Of a stretch of 64,000 nt of DNA, positions 48,919 to 60,192 are shown piece after piece. Within the stretch, counting starts at the first letter, position 1. Every line of letters starts with the position of its first letter. The stretch spans positions 354,087-418,086 of the forward strand of contig MNCI01000900.1 of the NCBI GenBank assembly GCA_015680685.1, written 5' to 3'. The notes below the pieces were generated by a model that was given only the letters and a program-made list of their open reading frames with translations, did not search any database and was not told where the DNA came from. The position numbers and the translations under genes are program-made. Origin of the DNA: Gnetum montanum. Its lineage: Eukaryota; Streptophyta; Gnetopsida; Gnetales; Gnetaceae.

Positions 48919-50590
48919 ATTTGAAAGATACTAGAAGAATAGAAAAGATAAGTAGATTAATAATGGGTGCTTTTATTTATTAGAAGATCAAGAAAAAATA
49001 TTTTTAAAAAAGGAGCACCATGTTTGACAAATACTACACAACATGATTTCTATGTATGAGGGCATTTAGGAATGAATCACTATTATGACTAAATATATTT
49101 TTTTGTTGAAACATATTCATGCTCTGCACTACAATAGCTTTTGAGTGAATGTACATCCCTAGAAGGGGATGCAAAATGGGAAAGGATGATGAATCTCATC
49201 ATGTAGAATTCAATCACTCAAGAATCTATAGATGCTATTGAGATCATATATCATTACCTCAATGGCAATTAATTACAATCAAAATGCATAGGGGATATGC
49301 TAGAAGAGCACGCATTGGTAATTATGCAAAAGTAAATAAATAAGCAGATTTTGCATATCATATCCTTTAAGGTGTTACATTATCTCCAAAATCCTATGCA
49401 TCACATGAATTCAATTCTTGGAAGTGGAGAATCAAGGATTTGTAAATTAAAACATGTTTGGATACATATATGTAAAGACAAGGAGTTCTAAAATATAGGT
49501 GGGGATGTAAACTAAAATATAATAAAATATCTAAATTATACTTTTACATATTTATTTAAAATTTAAAATTTATTAATTATTATTTATAATTTAATTTAAA
49601 CAAAAGCTATATGATGTAATTATATTCATGCTCATGCTTCTGGTATAGAGTGTAGATGGAAATCTTCCAAACTTTATCAATCCCCAGGGCATAGTCAAAA
49701 TCCAAATCACATCACTTGGTTTACTCTATTTATGTTCCATATATGTTACATTATCTCCAAAAATCTAAATCACTCCACATGCATAGGAATGTATATGCTC
49801 CTAACAAGGAAAGGAAGAAAGAGATTAGGATGTTAGCACAAAGACATGAGGTATAACAACCATATAGATGAGGAGTTAACTTAGAAAAAATAGTTTTGAG
49901 CCCTTTAAGCATAGACTGATGATCACTAACATAGTTATACATTGCTAATATATATCTATAATTTAGTTAAGAGAATATTCATCATTAACAAGTAATAAGG
50001 TATTTGAATAAAATATCTCATGACTTCTAGATGAAGAATAATATTTATGAATTATAATTTTCATGACTTATGAACAAAGAATAAGACTAGTTTATCAAAT
50101 TTTTCATAATCACAAGATCAAGAATAAAGTATTTGCATCATCTATTGTATATTCTCACTCTCAACTAGATTTTTAATTTTCCAAGCTTATTCTAAAAATT
50201 ATATTGAAATTTTAAATGTTGTATTTTTATAGCCATATATTTTCTTCATGGTTCCATTTTTATTTTTGGCCAAGGACAACTACCAACCCCATTCAAGAGA
50301 GTCCTCCTCTATCATAGTAAAATAATTTTATCTTCATAATGGTGAAGGATTTCTTATTATCATGATAAATGAATTTGGTTGAGAAGCCAACTACCAACTC
50401 CATCCAAGAGACTCCTCCTCTATCATCATAAAATAATTTTATCATTGTAATAGTGAGGGAGCTTTTATTATTATAGTAAATAAATAATAATAATTATAAA
50501 TTTAGACTAAGAGATGAACATGTGCAAAGAAGAATAAAAAATAAGCCTATAACCAAAGATTGCTACATCAGTATTCTAGGAAAGCCACTA
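48919..50590. other. AT-rich spacer between E5 and E4
   Basis: No protein or RNA gene recognised. A direct repeat of about 93 bp occurs at 50278 and again at 50388 (CAACTACCAAC...CCTCCTCTATCAT...AAATAATTTTATC). Confidence 0.5.
50278..50482. repeat. Two-copy direct repeat, 110-bp period
   Basis: Copies start at 50278 and 50388. Identity is about 85% by eye. Confidence 0.75.
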
Positions 50591-51320
50591 CGATGAGCGG
50601 CGAGGTACCCCTACACTCAACCATACAAATCACAATTATTCATGCATGATCTGGTCAAATTCCTTGGATGGGACTAGTTGTGGCATCTAGATCATTATTC
50701 TTTGATCACAATTCACTGTCTTCCCACTTAGACTAGTGGTAGCTTTGTTACATATGGTTAACTCCAAAGTGATGTGTATGATGTTATCTCTAATTCTACA
50801 CTACTCCTGATAATGATAAAAAAAGTAAATTAATTAAGCTAATGGATGAGGGAAAACAAGATCTAACATAGCCTATGTGCAATGAGTGTCTGCTCTTAAT
50901 CATCCATATATGTCTTGGACTTCATAAGACTACTTCTAGGATTGCCAAGTGTATGTTACTAATTATGCTAGACAATACACTTCTGGATTACCAAGCATCT
51001 ACAGTTAAACACTCATGATTAAGGCATATGAATTTCTCTTAATAATAGGAATAGTAAATAGCAATAAATGAAAACATTTAACTAAAGAAAGTAGTAAATA
51101 ATTAATAATTGAAAGCAATAATAATCTAAGTGGACACTACAATGATGGAAGTAATCTCAATATTTATTGCTAGTCATGTAACGTGTCCAAGTATATCACA
51201 CTCAAACAGAGGTGTCATACAATTACAAAAATCACACTGCAAGCATGTACTAGGAATAACAATCTCTAAGGAAAAGAAACTAAAAACTAAAACTTTCTCC
51301 CTACTTTCTGCATACTAGAT
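50591..51320 (-). repeat. E4 3' LTR, U3 end deleted
   Basis: Begins CGATGAGCGGCGAGGTACCC (first base changed) and matches the other E4 LTR until CATACTAGATACTAT near 51320. The last ~130 bp (TATA box, motif array) and the polypurine tract are missing. It joins straight to gag. Confidence 0.8.
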
Positions 51321-51892
51321 ACTATTGCAGCAGATGGGAAGGATAGGGCTAATTTGGTGGTGGCCTCCCCCAAGACTGTGATTGTTGCCACTGTAGTTGA
51401 TGACCATGTTAAGGCTAGTAATAAGTTCCCCTAGGATGGTACGATTGGTTGTGGGGCTATCTATAATTACCTTGTGGAAGGGAAAATCTCCAAAGCATGT
51501 GCTTTTGCACAAACTTTGGGTTTAAGGCACATGCCCAATACTCTCATAGATGTAACAAGACTAGGTAATGGCCCTTGGAATGGTCATATATGTAGATGTT
51601 GCATCCATTATCTTTTTTTATGGTTGAGTCTATAGCCTTACTTTCCTTAGCCATTTTTCCCATTTGCCAAAAAGTGTTCTTGGCTATTTCTTGGTGTTGT
51701 ATCCTTTTTTTATTGTGATCGCTAGCTTATTTTGCATAATTCTATCCTTGATTGTCTCAATGAGAGTTGTAACATTTTCACATATCCATCTGGACATCCT
51801 ATTTAACCTTGCTTCAAGTTCATCAATAAACTCTTGTATCAGCAAGGTTTGTTGCAGTATCATCTTATCAAGCATGTTTTTGTTCTTCTTAC
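51321..51892 (-). pseudogene. gag: E4 gag, downstream part
   Basis: On the minus strand the knuckle zone near 51590 (GCNIYICDHSKGH) is a decayed form of the HPKG motif. Upstream, a helical stretch near 51690-51880 (IQEFIDELEARLNRMSRW) continues the gag block that stops at 55162 on the other side of the L insertion. Confidence 0.65.
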
Positions 51893-53121
51893 TGTTGGCG
51901 ACCGTTTGGGACGCGACCGCCAACGAGTGTCCTCGAATAGGATTTAGGTGCTTACTGGTCTCTGGCAACACCAAGGCCCAGATACCTCCAAATAGACTCA
52001 GTAGTTAATGTGAGTATGTGTGTGTGCTATTGCGTTGTGCGTTTGTGAAAAATGAAACAATTGCATTATGTGTAAACTATAAATGACTTATCTTAAAGAG
52101 ATTTAGCCAACTTTGCCAAGTACTGTGAGTTGTTGGGAGTTCTTATTCTGTTCAATTGCCTAGTCTACGCGGTCCTTATAATACCTACTTGTAACAAATA
52201 AAATTTTGTAAAAACATTTGAGCACAACTGTGCAAATCTACTTCTAATTTTCCCTAGAGAAAGAAATAGTTCCACAAGAAAACTAGAAATAAAGCAAGAT
52301 TCAATGGAAATAGAAAGGAAAGAAAGCAGATTTGTGTTAAGACGTAAAATTTTGATACGAGTAAACACTTCACAATAAAGCTATCTCAAATTCAATATCT
52401 ATGAATTTTTCAAACTTCCAAGGGTCAAATAAGCAATTTTTTCAAGACAATCCTACTATGCTACCAAAAAATTGCTGCATAAACTATCGCGTACGAGACT
52501 CCATTTTGGCTAGATAATGGATGTCAAAAATTGCATTCAATAGAACCTTTAAAAGACTTGACAATTTCTGATTGAAATACCATGGAGATTCACTTTAAAG
52601 ATAAAAGAAGCTATTATGGTCCTATCAAAATACCAAAGATTTTCTGAACCCTTTTGACTATTGAATTATTCAACGACATGACTACAAGAAGAGACTCTCT
52701 TACAACAATCTCAATAGTAGTTCTTATACGTTACACAATAATCAAATTCACTACTAAAATGCTCTTAAGGCTTTCAAACAAAAGCGCTTCTATGGCAAAA
52801 TTTTAATAGAAATCTTCTATTATGCAACAAGAAACAATAAGAGCAATCTAAAAATCCCAAAATTACTTGCCAAGCATGATACTATCTAAACCACTAGCTA
52901 AACAATTTTAAAAAAATAAAAAATAAACATAACTCACATGACTATGACAAACAGGCTGAAATGTTGTCTTTAGCAAGTCATCTTACAAGAAATCTTTCAC
53001 AATGTCTTCTTTACAAATGATCTTCCAAGACCCAAAGTGTGTCTCCAAGTGAGAGCTAGTAGTCCTCAAGTGTGTGATCCCAAAGTGAGAGCTAGTAATC
53101 TCTCTCCAAGTAAGGAAGTTA

Positions 53122-53200
53122 TAACTTGCCCAACAAGTTATGAGATCTTACTTGCCCAACAAGTTAGGAGAGCTTACTTGCCCAACAAGTTAGGAAGTTG
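53122..53200. repeat. 26-bp minisatellite in L1
   Basis: ACTTGCCCAACAAGTTA starts at 53124, 53150 and 53176. The unit contains an imperfect palindrome. Confidence 0.85.
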
Positions 53201-53266
53201 TAACTTGTACATAAGGTTAGGAGAAAATCATGCTAACATTGGAATGTGTATATATTATAAATATTT

Positions 53267-53274
53267 CTTTTATA
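53267..53274 (-). promoter_or_regulatory. L1 TATA box
   Basis: TATAAAAG on the minus strand, upstream of the conserved TCTCACTTGGAGACACACTT block; same relation as in L2. Confidence 0.5.
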
Positions 53275-53844
53275 ATCCTATATCATAATTTTTAAAATAA
53301 ATCCAAGATCCCCAATTTATTTTAATTACTAAATGTCATTAAGCCCTAGTAATTCTCATGAAAGTAATTTAGCATTAGCTATAATTATCATGGATACTAA
53401 CTAAAATTTCTTTTCTATTTTTCAATACAATATTGTCAAAGTATCTTTAACCCTATGTATGTCTTAACTGATTAATTTTAATTTAATTTCTCTATGTTAT
53501 AGTTTTGGATCTTTAAACAGTCGATAACAACACTTGCCGTTGTGAAACCCAAGGTATCATTGATGCGGAGCTTACGACGGTTCTGTCCTCTGTTTCTCTA
53601 TCCCTTCTTCCTTGAATTTCTTGAATTATTTTAAATATCAAAATAGGTGGTTGCAGCTACATTTGACATCTGGAATAATGTCGTGTCATTTTTTTTCTAA
53701 CAGCACCATTGAAATAGCAGGTGTCGGCAGTGGCATCGGCTCTAGCTTGTTTTAACCAAAGGAGATAACGTGGATCTTTCTAGTGGTTACTGGTGCTTAT
53801 GGCAGTCATTTTCAAGCAAGGTGCGCAGAAACATCATTTTTGTG

Positions 53845-54165
53845 ATGGTGCACTGTGGCATCGCTAGATTGGCTCCTGCGCGTGGATCCAAGACCTAGGC
53901 GAGTGGCTCCACACGACAGAAGTCACCCTGCTTGAGAAGGGCACAGTCGAAGAAGCCGGTGCATCTGCCATTGGTCATTATGTTGTATAGGTGGCCCTGG
54001 ATTGTCAGATCGCCCTCGCGTAATATGCATGTGTCTCTTGTGAATAGCGTTGGTTTCAACTGCTTGCACAGTGCATCGATGAGACGGTCTTGTTGGCGTA
54101 GATTGTTGCAGAATAGCAAGAGCGTGATTCTAATTTCAGTTGGAAGGAAATTCTGGTTTTGGTTG
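53845..54165 (-). pseudogene. Captured fragment of a cyclic nucleotide-gated channel (CNGC)
   Basis: CNGCs are plant plasma-membrane cation channels. This piece is from the C-terminal cyclic-nucleotide-binding domain: DRLIDALCKQLKPTLFTRDT, CILREGD, then TNGRCTGFFDCALLKQGDFC, and after a stop VLDPRAGANLA, which fits the TWALDP segment with TGG changed to TAG. About 13 residues normally between REGD and TNGG (the EMLFIMRG strand) are deleted. No channel pore or membrane part is present. It lies inside L1 in the same orientation as the LTR, so it is a gene fragment carried by a mobile element. Confidence 0.85.
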
Positions 54166-54187
54166 CGACTGGTGCTTCTGCATCATT

Positions 54188-54388
54188 TTAGATTTTAGTA
54201 TCCAAGTCAGAATGTAGTGAAGATGGATATGGCTCTACGTTCATATTCCTTTCGCAAGAATCTGTAGTTATTTCATTTTCTTGAACTGGGCAAGGCCGAG
54301 CAACATGTGGTTGAGTACAACATCTATGGTCTGACGTACACAACCACTGTAGCACCAAATTTTCAAATAACAGCTCTAGCGGCAGCAC
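54188..54388 (-). other. Unassigned L1 cargo between CNGC and DUF4057 pieces
   Basis: A 66-codon frame (LQWLCTSDHRCCTQPHVARP and onward) is open, with GC content above the surroundings. I do not recognise it. It may be another captured exon or chance. Confidence 0.3.
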
Positions 54389-54639
54389 CTAAAAACCATG
54401 CACATACCCTTTCTCTATGGATTTCAGAAAATAGATGTTTAGCAGAAAAAAAATTTTGAGATACTGATTGTAGTCTACCGACATTAATAAAAATAAATTT
54501 CAGCAAGAAACTTCAGCTTCAGAATGGGTTTCTTGCACTCCCCCAACAATTTCCCCATTTGAACTAAAGCTGCTACCATCATGCCTGAAAATCTACTTTA
54601 CTGTAGCCATTACTGTGTTCTTGATATCTACTAAGAAAT

Positions 54640-54845
54640 GATGTTGGATTTTTTTTTGCAGTTTTCTGGTAAAGCCGAACGGAATTAGAATGATCAGTGG
54701 CAGAACTATCATTTTTCATATCAGCCCCATTCTGAGAATTAGCAATGCTAAGGATTCCATTGCCAGTCATTTCTTTCCACTTTGAATCTGAGAAGGGTTT
54801 CCTTTTGTAAAATATGTCCATTTGCTCCGAAGTCTCCTACTTCAT
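54640..54845 (-). pseudogene. Captured fragment of a plant DUF4057 protein
   Basis: TSEQMDIFYKRKPFSDSKWK, EMTGNGIL and, about 25 residues on, NSVRLYQKT correspond to the conserved LxKRKPCSxxKxKEMTGSGIF and (S/G)xRMYQQ core of the plant DUF4057 family, whose function is unclear. Similarity fades after the LYQ motif. The fragment is open, without stops in this stretch, and lies sense to the L1 LTR. Recognition is from memory of the family motif. Confidence 0.7.
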
Positions 54846-55161
54846 GAACGAACTTGTATTGCATTATTGTCCTTACTCAAACACTCGGTCTGACACAAAG
54901 AAATCAGTCACTCTCCTCCTGCTTGCTCGAGTGAATAATATAATTCTTGTTTGCTAAAGGAATAATTTGGCAATTTAATTTCATATCCCAAGAAGGCCTC
55001 AAAACAATTTTATTTAACAGAGAATAACTTCTCCAAAACACTCATCAACCCATAACTTTTAAGCTATATGTTTACTTTTAAATTCTCAAACACTCATTGT
55101 TCCAATTTTGGATATGATAGTCCAACTGTTCCATGAAATGGCCAAATGCACCAACACTTAC

Positions 55162-56317
55162 CATAGATCTGGACCTTCTTCTACTAAAGAGTTGGGTCCC
55201 ATTGATATTTCTCAACATTCTCCCATTTGCATATCTCTTCTTCTTCTTTTTCCACACACTCTATTAGTTCTTAGATCTGATGGGCTTGGGGCTTGTATAA
55301 TTGCCTTGGGGCATACATCCCAAGGGTCTCCCTTGTTTCATTATGAAGCCCATCTATGATGTGGAAAAGTTACCTTTCCTTGGAGAAATGATAGCCTGGG
55401 CATCTATTCAGTAAGGCATAATATCTATCTAAGGCCATGTCCAAGGGTTCATGTTGTTCTTGCTTCCACTTTTGGATTTGTTTCCTTAGGTTGGACACTC
55501 TTGCATATGTTTGGTATTTCTTGTTGAAAAGTTCTAGTATTGTAGATCATCGTTAGATTGAATTTGGTCTCAATGTTCTATACCACACTTTGGCTCTATT
55601 AATTAGTTTTCTAGGAAAGAGCTTAAGCTTTTTCCACCCACTTTCAATGTTGTAGGAATCACAGGCATCATAGAAGGCTTGTAAATGATGTTGCAGATCC
55701 AAATTATAGCCTCTTGCAAATTTAGGAAATATTAGTCATGTCAAGCTTAGGTAAACAACTCTTTTTGTAATCCTTGTGAGATATCTTAATGACCTTTATG
55801 ATGTGCATTAGGCTCTTAGTGGTTAGTAAGGATTCATCATCATCAAAAAAATTTTGAGGACAATGTCTATCATTATTTGTTAGATTGTGATGGTGTTGTC
55901 TTCAACCTTTCTCGTGGGTTCGATTTTGATTTTTAGTTTGACCCTTTAGCGGATCCTTATCTCTATACCTACATTCATCTTTGTCAAAACTCAACATTGA
56001 AGGGGAAGAGGAAGATGAGGGACTGGAAGGATTTTCATGGCTTCTATGGTGTTCTTCAGGGTCCTTTGATTTATTATTTTTGGATTTTGAGGAGGTCTTT
56101 GGCATTAAGCCCTCCCTTAGTGTAGGACTTACATCATCTCCTCCAAGAATATCTACCTTAGGTGAATGTAGTCTTTGGATGTTGTCAGGGTGTCATGATC
56201 ATAAGAAACCCTTGCATAAGGAAGGTCACTCCAATTTTCTTCATCGTACATCTCATTAGTTCGTCAATGAATGTGTTTGCTATATAGTGCATGGTCACTT
56301 CTGTGTGAGAGAGACAT
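55162..56317 (-). pseudogene. gag: E4 gag, upstream part
   Basis: Start at 56317 (MSLSH), about 125 bp inside the LTR. A Ser-rich acidic linker is near 56010, the HxLQAFxD-type capsid start near 55690, and a GMYAPRQLYK-like helix near 55300. It stops at the L1 target site (CTTAC 55157-55161) and continues at 51892. Confidence 0.75.
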
Positions 56318-56419
56318 TGTTGTTGGTTTATAGTGTGTGTGATCTAAGAGTTTCTAAAAGATATATCATTAATACCTTTACATCAATCTTGTATAATATA
56401 ACTAATCTAGATAACTAGC

Positions 56420-56442
56420 ATTGTCCTCAGCAACAACGCCAA
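56420..56442 (-). promoter_or_regulatory. E4 primer binding site
   Basis: The minus strand reads TTGGCGTTGTTGCTGAGGAC. It is the least decayed Asp-tRNA-like site in the window. Confidence 0.75.
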
Positions 56443-57315
56443 TGATGAGCAGTGAGATACCCCTATGCTCAACCATACAAATCACAAGCATTCATGCATG
56501 ATTTGGTTGAATTTCGTGGATGGGACTAGTTGTGGCATATAGATTGTTATGCTTTGATCATAGTTCACTATTTTTCCACTTGGACAAGTGGTAGCTTTGT
56601 TGTGTATGGTTTAGTCCAAAGTGAGGCATATGATGTTGTCTCTAATTCTACGCTACTCTGGATAACAATAAAAAAGGTAAATTAATTAAGCTAATGGATG
56701 AAGGAAAACAAGATCTAAGCTAGCCTATGTGCAATAAATGTCTACTCTTAATCATCCATATACATCTTGAACTTCATGAGACTACTTTTAGGATTGCTAA
56801 GCATATGTCACTGATTATGCCAGACAATACACTTCTGGATTATCAAGCATCTACACTTAAACACTCATGATTAAGGTGTATGCATTCTACTTAATAACAG
56901 GAATAGTAAATAGCAATAAACGGAAACATTTAACTAAATAAATTAGTAAATAATTAATAATTGAAAGCAACAATAATCTAAGTGGATGTTGCAATGATGG
57001 GAGTAATCTCGATCTTTATTTCTAGTAATGTAACATGTCCAAGTACATCACACTCAAACAAAGATGCCATATGATTACAAACATCATAGTGCAAGCATGC
57101 ATTAGGAATAACAATCTCTAAAGAAAAGAAACTAAAAACTAAAACTTTCTCCCTACTTCATACATACTACATATTATCTCATTTGAGTGCCCAAGTGCTG
57201 TATTTATAGGCAAACCTAGATGAGGCAACATCAAGTATTTGATGTCGAGTATCTGACATCAGGGCTTTGATGTTGCGTATTCAACATCAGGGCCTAACAA
57301 GATGACGATTCATCA
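56443..57315 (-). repeat. E4 5' LTR (873 bp)
   Basis: TGATGAGCAGTGAGATACCCC at the inner end; GATTCATCA at 57315, followed by CACTA. It shares long blocks with the 3' LTR at 50591. Confidence 0.9.
57201..57288 (-). promoter_or_regulatory. E4 U3 array (five motifs at exact 14-bp steps) and TATA box
   Basis: AACATC 57227, GATGTC 57241, GACATC 57255, GATGTT 57269 and AACATC 57283, each 14 bp apart. TATAAATA (minus) is at 57201-57208. Confidence 0.8.
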
Positions 57316-58404
57316 CACTATAAGAAAGACTAAAGAAGACATGGAAAAAAATTGAAGATGATTTGAAGAAACTAAAAATTAATAAGATCTAGCTCTTCAT
57401 AAACATAAATGATGAAAAAGAACTCATGTACTTGATCCCATTTTGATAGAATGAGAGAGGATATTGTTGATGATAATGATCTTAAAAGAATTATTTCTAA
57501 AGCTTTCTAATTTTACTTTAATATTTCTAATAAATACCTAAATTTCAAGCTACACATTCAAAGAACACTCTAGGTTGCATAATTATTTCAAATAGATATT
57601 TTTAAAATTTATAAATGTAAATATTATGGTTATTACATTTTTCTTCAATATGTACAAAATTTTTTAACCATTTACCACTCATGATGCATAATACTTCTAC
57701 TTATAATATTAAGGGCATTTTACTCCCAAGTATTTATATGTATTTATAATCTCAAGTTATGTATTATTTAGATAAAAGTTATAATTTCTTCTACAATTTC
57801 ATAGATTAAAAATTTTGTTTCATCAAGGATTGCCTTTATTTTTATAGGATTATAGATATTTTTTACTTAATGTAACACTACTTCAAATACTATTTTTAAA
57901 TTTTCATTTACTACCATGTCATTTATCAAGATTAAAATTTACATCCATAATTTGTGTATATAGTAGTTTAATCCACTCTTCTAGTTTATCAATAAAGTTA
58001 TTAAACAATAGTAATGAAAGAAGAAATTATTATTTACTCTATATTAGTGTAAATCTAAAACAAATTGGAGTTTCCTAATCTCTTGGTTTAAAAATTCTCT
58101 CTACAGTTTTAAATTAGCATTAAGTAAACCAAGATTGAATTTACTTTTAAAAACCTTATAAGTTTTCTCTAATAACTGAGTCAAATACATTAGCAAAGTT
58201 TATAAAGAAACTAAATCAAATGCCTTAGGAACTTTAATACAAAAAATAAATATCCTTTTACGTTTTCCCTTTGTTTGTTCAATGTAATATTTAATGGTAA
58301 TAATATGATCAATTAGAGAATTCTTTTAGTAAAATTATATTTTTGAGTATATACGTAAATTATTTTCTTTTTATTTAACACTATTTTTTCTCTAGAATTA
58401 ACAA

Positions 58405-58500
58405 TGATATGTTAGCATAGTGGTATGGATCTTGGCTTAGTAACTCTAGGTCACAAATTTGATCCTACTAGGTATCACTAAGCTATAAAATTCTATAAAT
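58405..58500 (+). repeat. Candidate tRNA-derived SINE or tRNA relic
   Basis: TAGCATAGTGG at 58413-58423 fits a pol III A box, and GGTCACAAATTTGATCC at 58449-58465 fits a decayed B box (GGTTCGAxxCC) at normal tRNA spacing. No clear tail or target duplication. Confidence 0.45.
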
Positions 58501-58799
58501 CTTGGGGTATATCTATGTTTCACTTATTTCAAATTTCAACAACTTGGTTTTCTCTAGAATTATAGTAAAGAATTTGATTATAAAATTACTAATCATGATT
58601 AATTTGTAATAATCTAAATATAATTTTTTTTCAAAAGTATTGCTAGTATTAACATCTTGCCAAAAGGATAAAAAAACTATAGAAATACATAATCACTATG
58701 TAAGTTCGAATGCATGGATTTATTTATGTGTACTTAAACTTATATTTTGGGCTTGTTTTAAAAGCATGATAATATATACTTAGTATTTTTCCTTACCTC

Positions 58800-58990
58800 A
58801 TGTGGCACTATATTTGATGTGTCACCACACCTAAGGAGGCACCACACTTTGCACATTGCATCACCTATTGTGATTCCACACATGGTGCATTACCACATCT
58901 AGTGAGGTATCACACTTTGCATACTGTAATACCTAGTGTGCTACTCCACCTATTGTGGAGCTACACGTGTTTTACTCCACACCTCATTTG
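58800..58990. repeat. Imperfect minisatellite of about 20-bp CACACCTAxTGTGG units
   Basis: Words CACACCTA, CACCTATTGTG, CACATCTAGTGAGG, CACCTATTGTGGAG and CACACCTC recur with TTGCA spacers. Confidence 0.65.
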
Positions 58991-59126
58991 ACATAACACC
59001 ACTTCAATTACAAATCAAAAAACTATAAATACCTATGAGGAAAAACTTATAATTATCTTTGATTTTCTAATTTTCTTTATGTAAAAGATTCTTCTCCTCC
59101 CTTAGGTAATCATATAATTTACTTTT

Positions 59127-60062
59127 TGTTGAGTCATGATTTACTTGGCCTTAACATTGGAGCCTTGACATCAGATCCTTGACATCTAATGAATCACTAT
59201 TTTCTATTTACTCTAATGTCAAGTACACGACGTCAGAGCTGTGATGTTGAGTACGCGATGTTGGGGCCTAGCTACGATGTTAGGTATCTAACATTGGGGT
59301 ATATACTCTGGCCTAAAAATATAGTGCTTAGGCTCCCATTTTGAGTTATTTTTGCATTAGTTTTTCATAGTTTTGTCAATAGAGTAGCGAAATTCTTATA
59401 GTTTTATTTTGTGATCTTAAAGAATAGTCAGTGAGTGCCCATATAGTGGATCTGAGTCAATTGTATGAAGTCTTATTTAATTGGAAATGTACCTGGACAT
59501 ATTTCATGAATAAAAATAAGATTGAGAGTGATTCTTATGAACTGAAACACTTTGACTTAGATTAGATTTACTTTCCATGAAATTTAATTTTCATGTACTT
59601 AGTTAGTATTTATGTTTTCATGCATGTTAATTAATTAAGCACATAAGTACGATCACTTTAGGCATGCATATGACTCTTGGTAATCCCAGCAACACTTAAC
59701 ATTTGGAACCCAGTAGTGTTATATGTGTTCAGGATGTACACGGGAAGTGGGATCAAATGCTTATGTTAGGGTAGTAGATTATTAATTAGAAAATAGTTTA
59801 GTTGAATTGATTACAAATTAAGTTTCAGCCTATTGTTAATCATAGAATAATAAAATATAAAATAATAAAAATCATATGCCTCACTCTAGACTAAACCATA
59901 CATGACAAATCTACCACTAGTCCAAGTAGGAAAATAACAAACTATGATCAAGGCATAGTGATTTGGATGCCACAACTAGTCCCATCCATAGAATTTAACT
60001 AGATCATTTGTGAATGCTTGTGATTCATATGGTTGGACATAAGGTTACCTCATCACTCATCA
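59127..60062 (+). repeat. E6 5' LTR (about 936 bp)
   Basis: Outer end by alignment to E4 (TGTTGAGTCATGATT); inner end CACTCATCA at 60062, then a primer site. A second start-like sequence (TAATGAATCAC at 59187) shows the first ~60 bp are duplicated. Confidence 0.75.
59153..59295 (+). promoter_or_regulatory. E6 U3 array, nine motifs, one intact GACGTC
   Basis: Motifs at 59153, 59167, 59181, 59215, 59229 (GACGTC), 59243, 59257, 59276 and 59290. All but two steps are exactly 14 bp. A weak TATATA follows near 59300. Confidence 0.8.
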
Positions 60063-60082
60063 TTGGCACTTGCTAGGGATGG
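60063..60082 (+). promoter_or_regulatory. E6 primer binding site
   Basis: TTGGCACTTGCTAGGGATGG directly after the LTR; decayed Asp-tRNA type. Confidence 0.7.
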
Positions 60083-60192
60083 TGCTAGTTATCTCAATTA
60101 GTTATGTTATACATGATTGCTATAAAGGTATTAATGATCTATCTTTTAGAAAACATTAATATTTTAAGGCACACACATTATTAGACAAAACC

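Larger units (their letters stand above)
51893..55156 (-). mobile_element. L1: 3.26-kb giant solo LTR carrying host gene fragments
   Basis: Ends TGTTGGCG (51893) and CACCAACA (55156) form TG...CA inverted termini. They are flanked by a perfect 5-bp target duplication CTTAC (51888-51892, 55157-55161), inside E4 gag. On the minus strand: U3 start shared with L2, DUF4057 fragment, unassigned sequence, CNGC fragment, a 26-bp minisatellite, TATA box (53274-53267), and about 1.1 kb of R-U5 closely matching 63510-64000. No internal copy of the terminal sequence is seen, so it is a single LTR rather than LTR-body-LTR. Cargo is richer in GC and CpG than its surroundings. Confidence 0.85.
50591..57315 (-). 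mobile_element. E4: internally deleted Ty3 element carrying a nested L element
   Basis: Both outer ends are defined and flanked by a perfect target duplication CACTA (50586-50590 and 57316-57320). 5' LTR 57315-56443; primer site; gag 56317-55162; then the nested L copy (51893-55156 plus duplicated CTTAC); gag resumes at 51892 and runs to about 51321, where it joins directly to a 3' LTR lacking its U3 start. Without the nested copy the element is only about 3.5 kb. Confidence 0.9.
57316..59126. other. AT-rich spacer between E4 and E6
   Basis: No protein recognised. It holds a tRNA-like SINE candidate (58405-58500) and a minisatellite (58800-58990), given separately. Confidence 0.5.

Noticed and set aside
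51893-53532. L1 as a 1.64-kb solo LTR ending at AACAACA (53532) with CTTAC/CTTGC flanks
   Set aside because: The flank is imperfect, and E4 gag does not resume there. Gag resumes at 55162 with a perfect CTTAC and an end that matches the L2 start.
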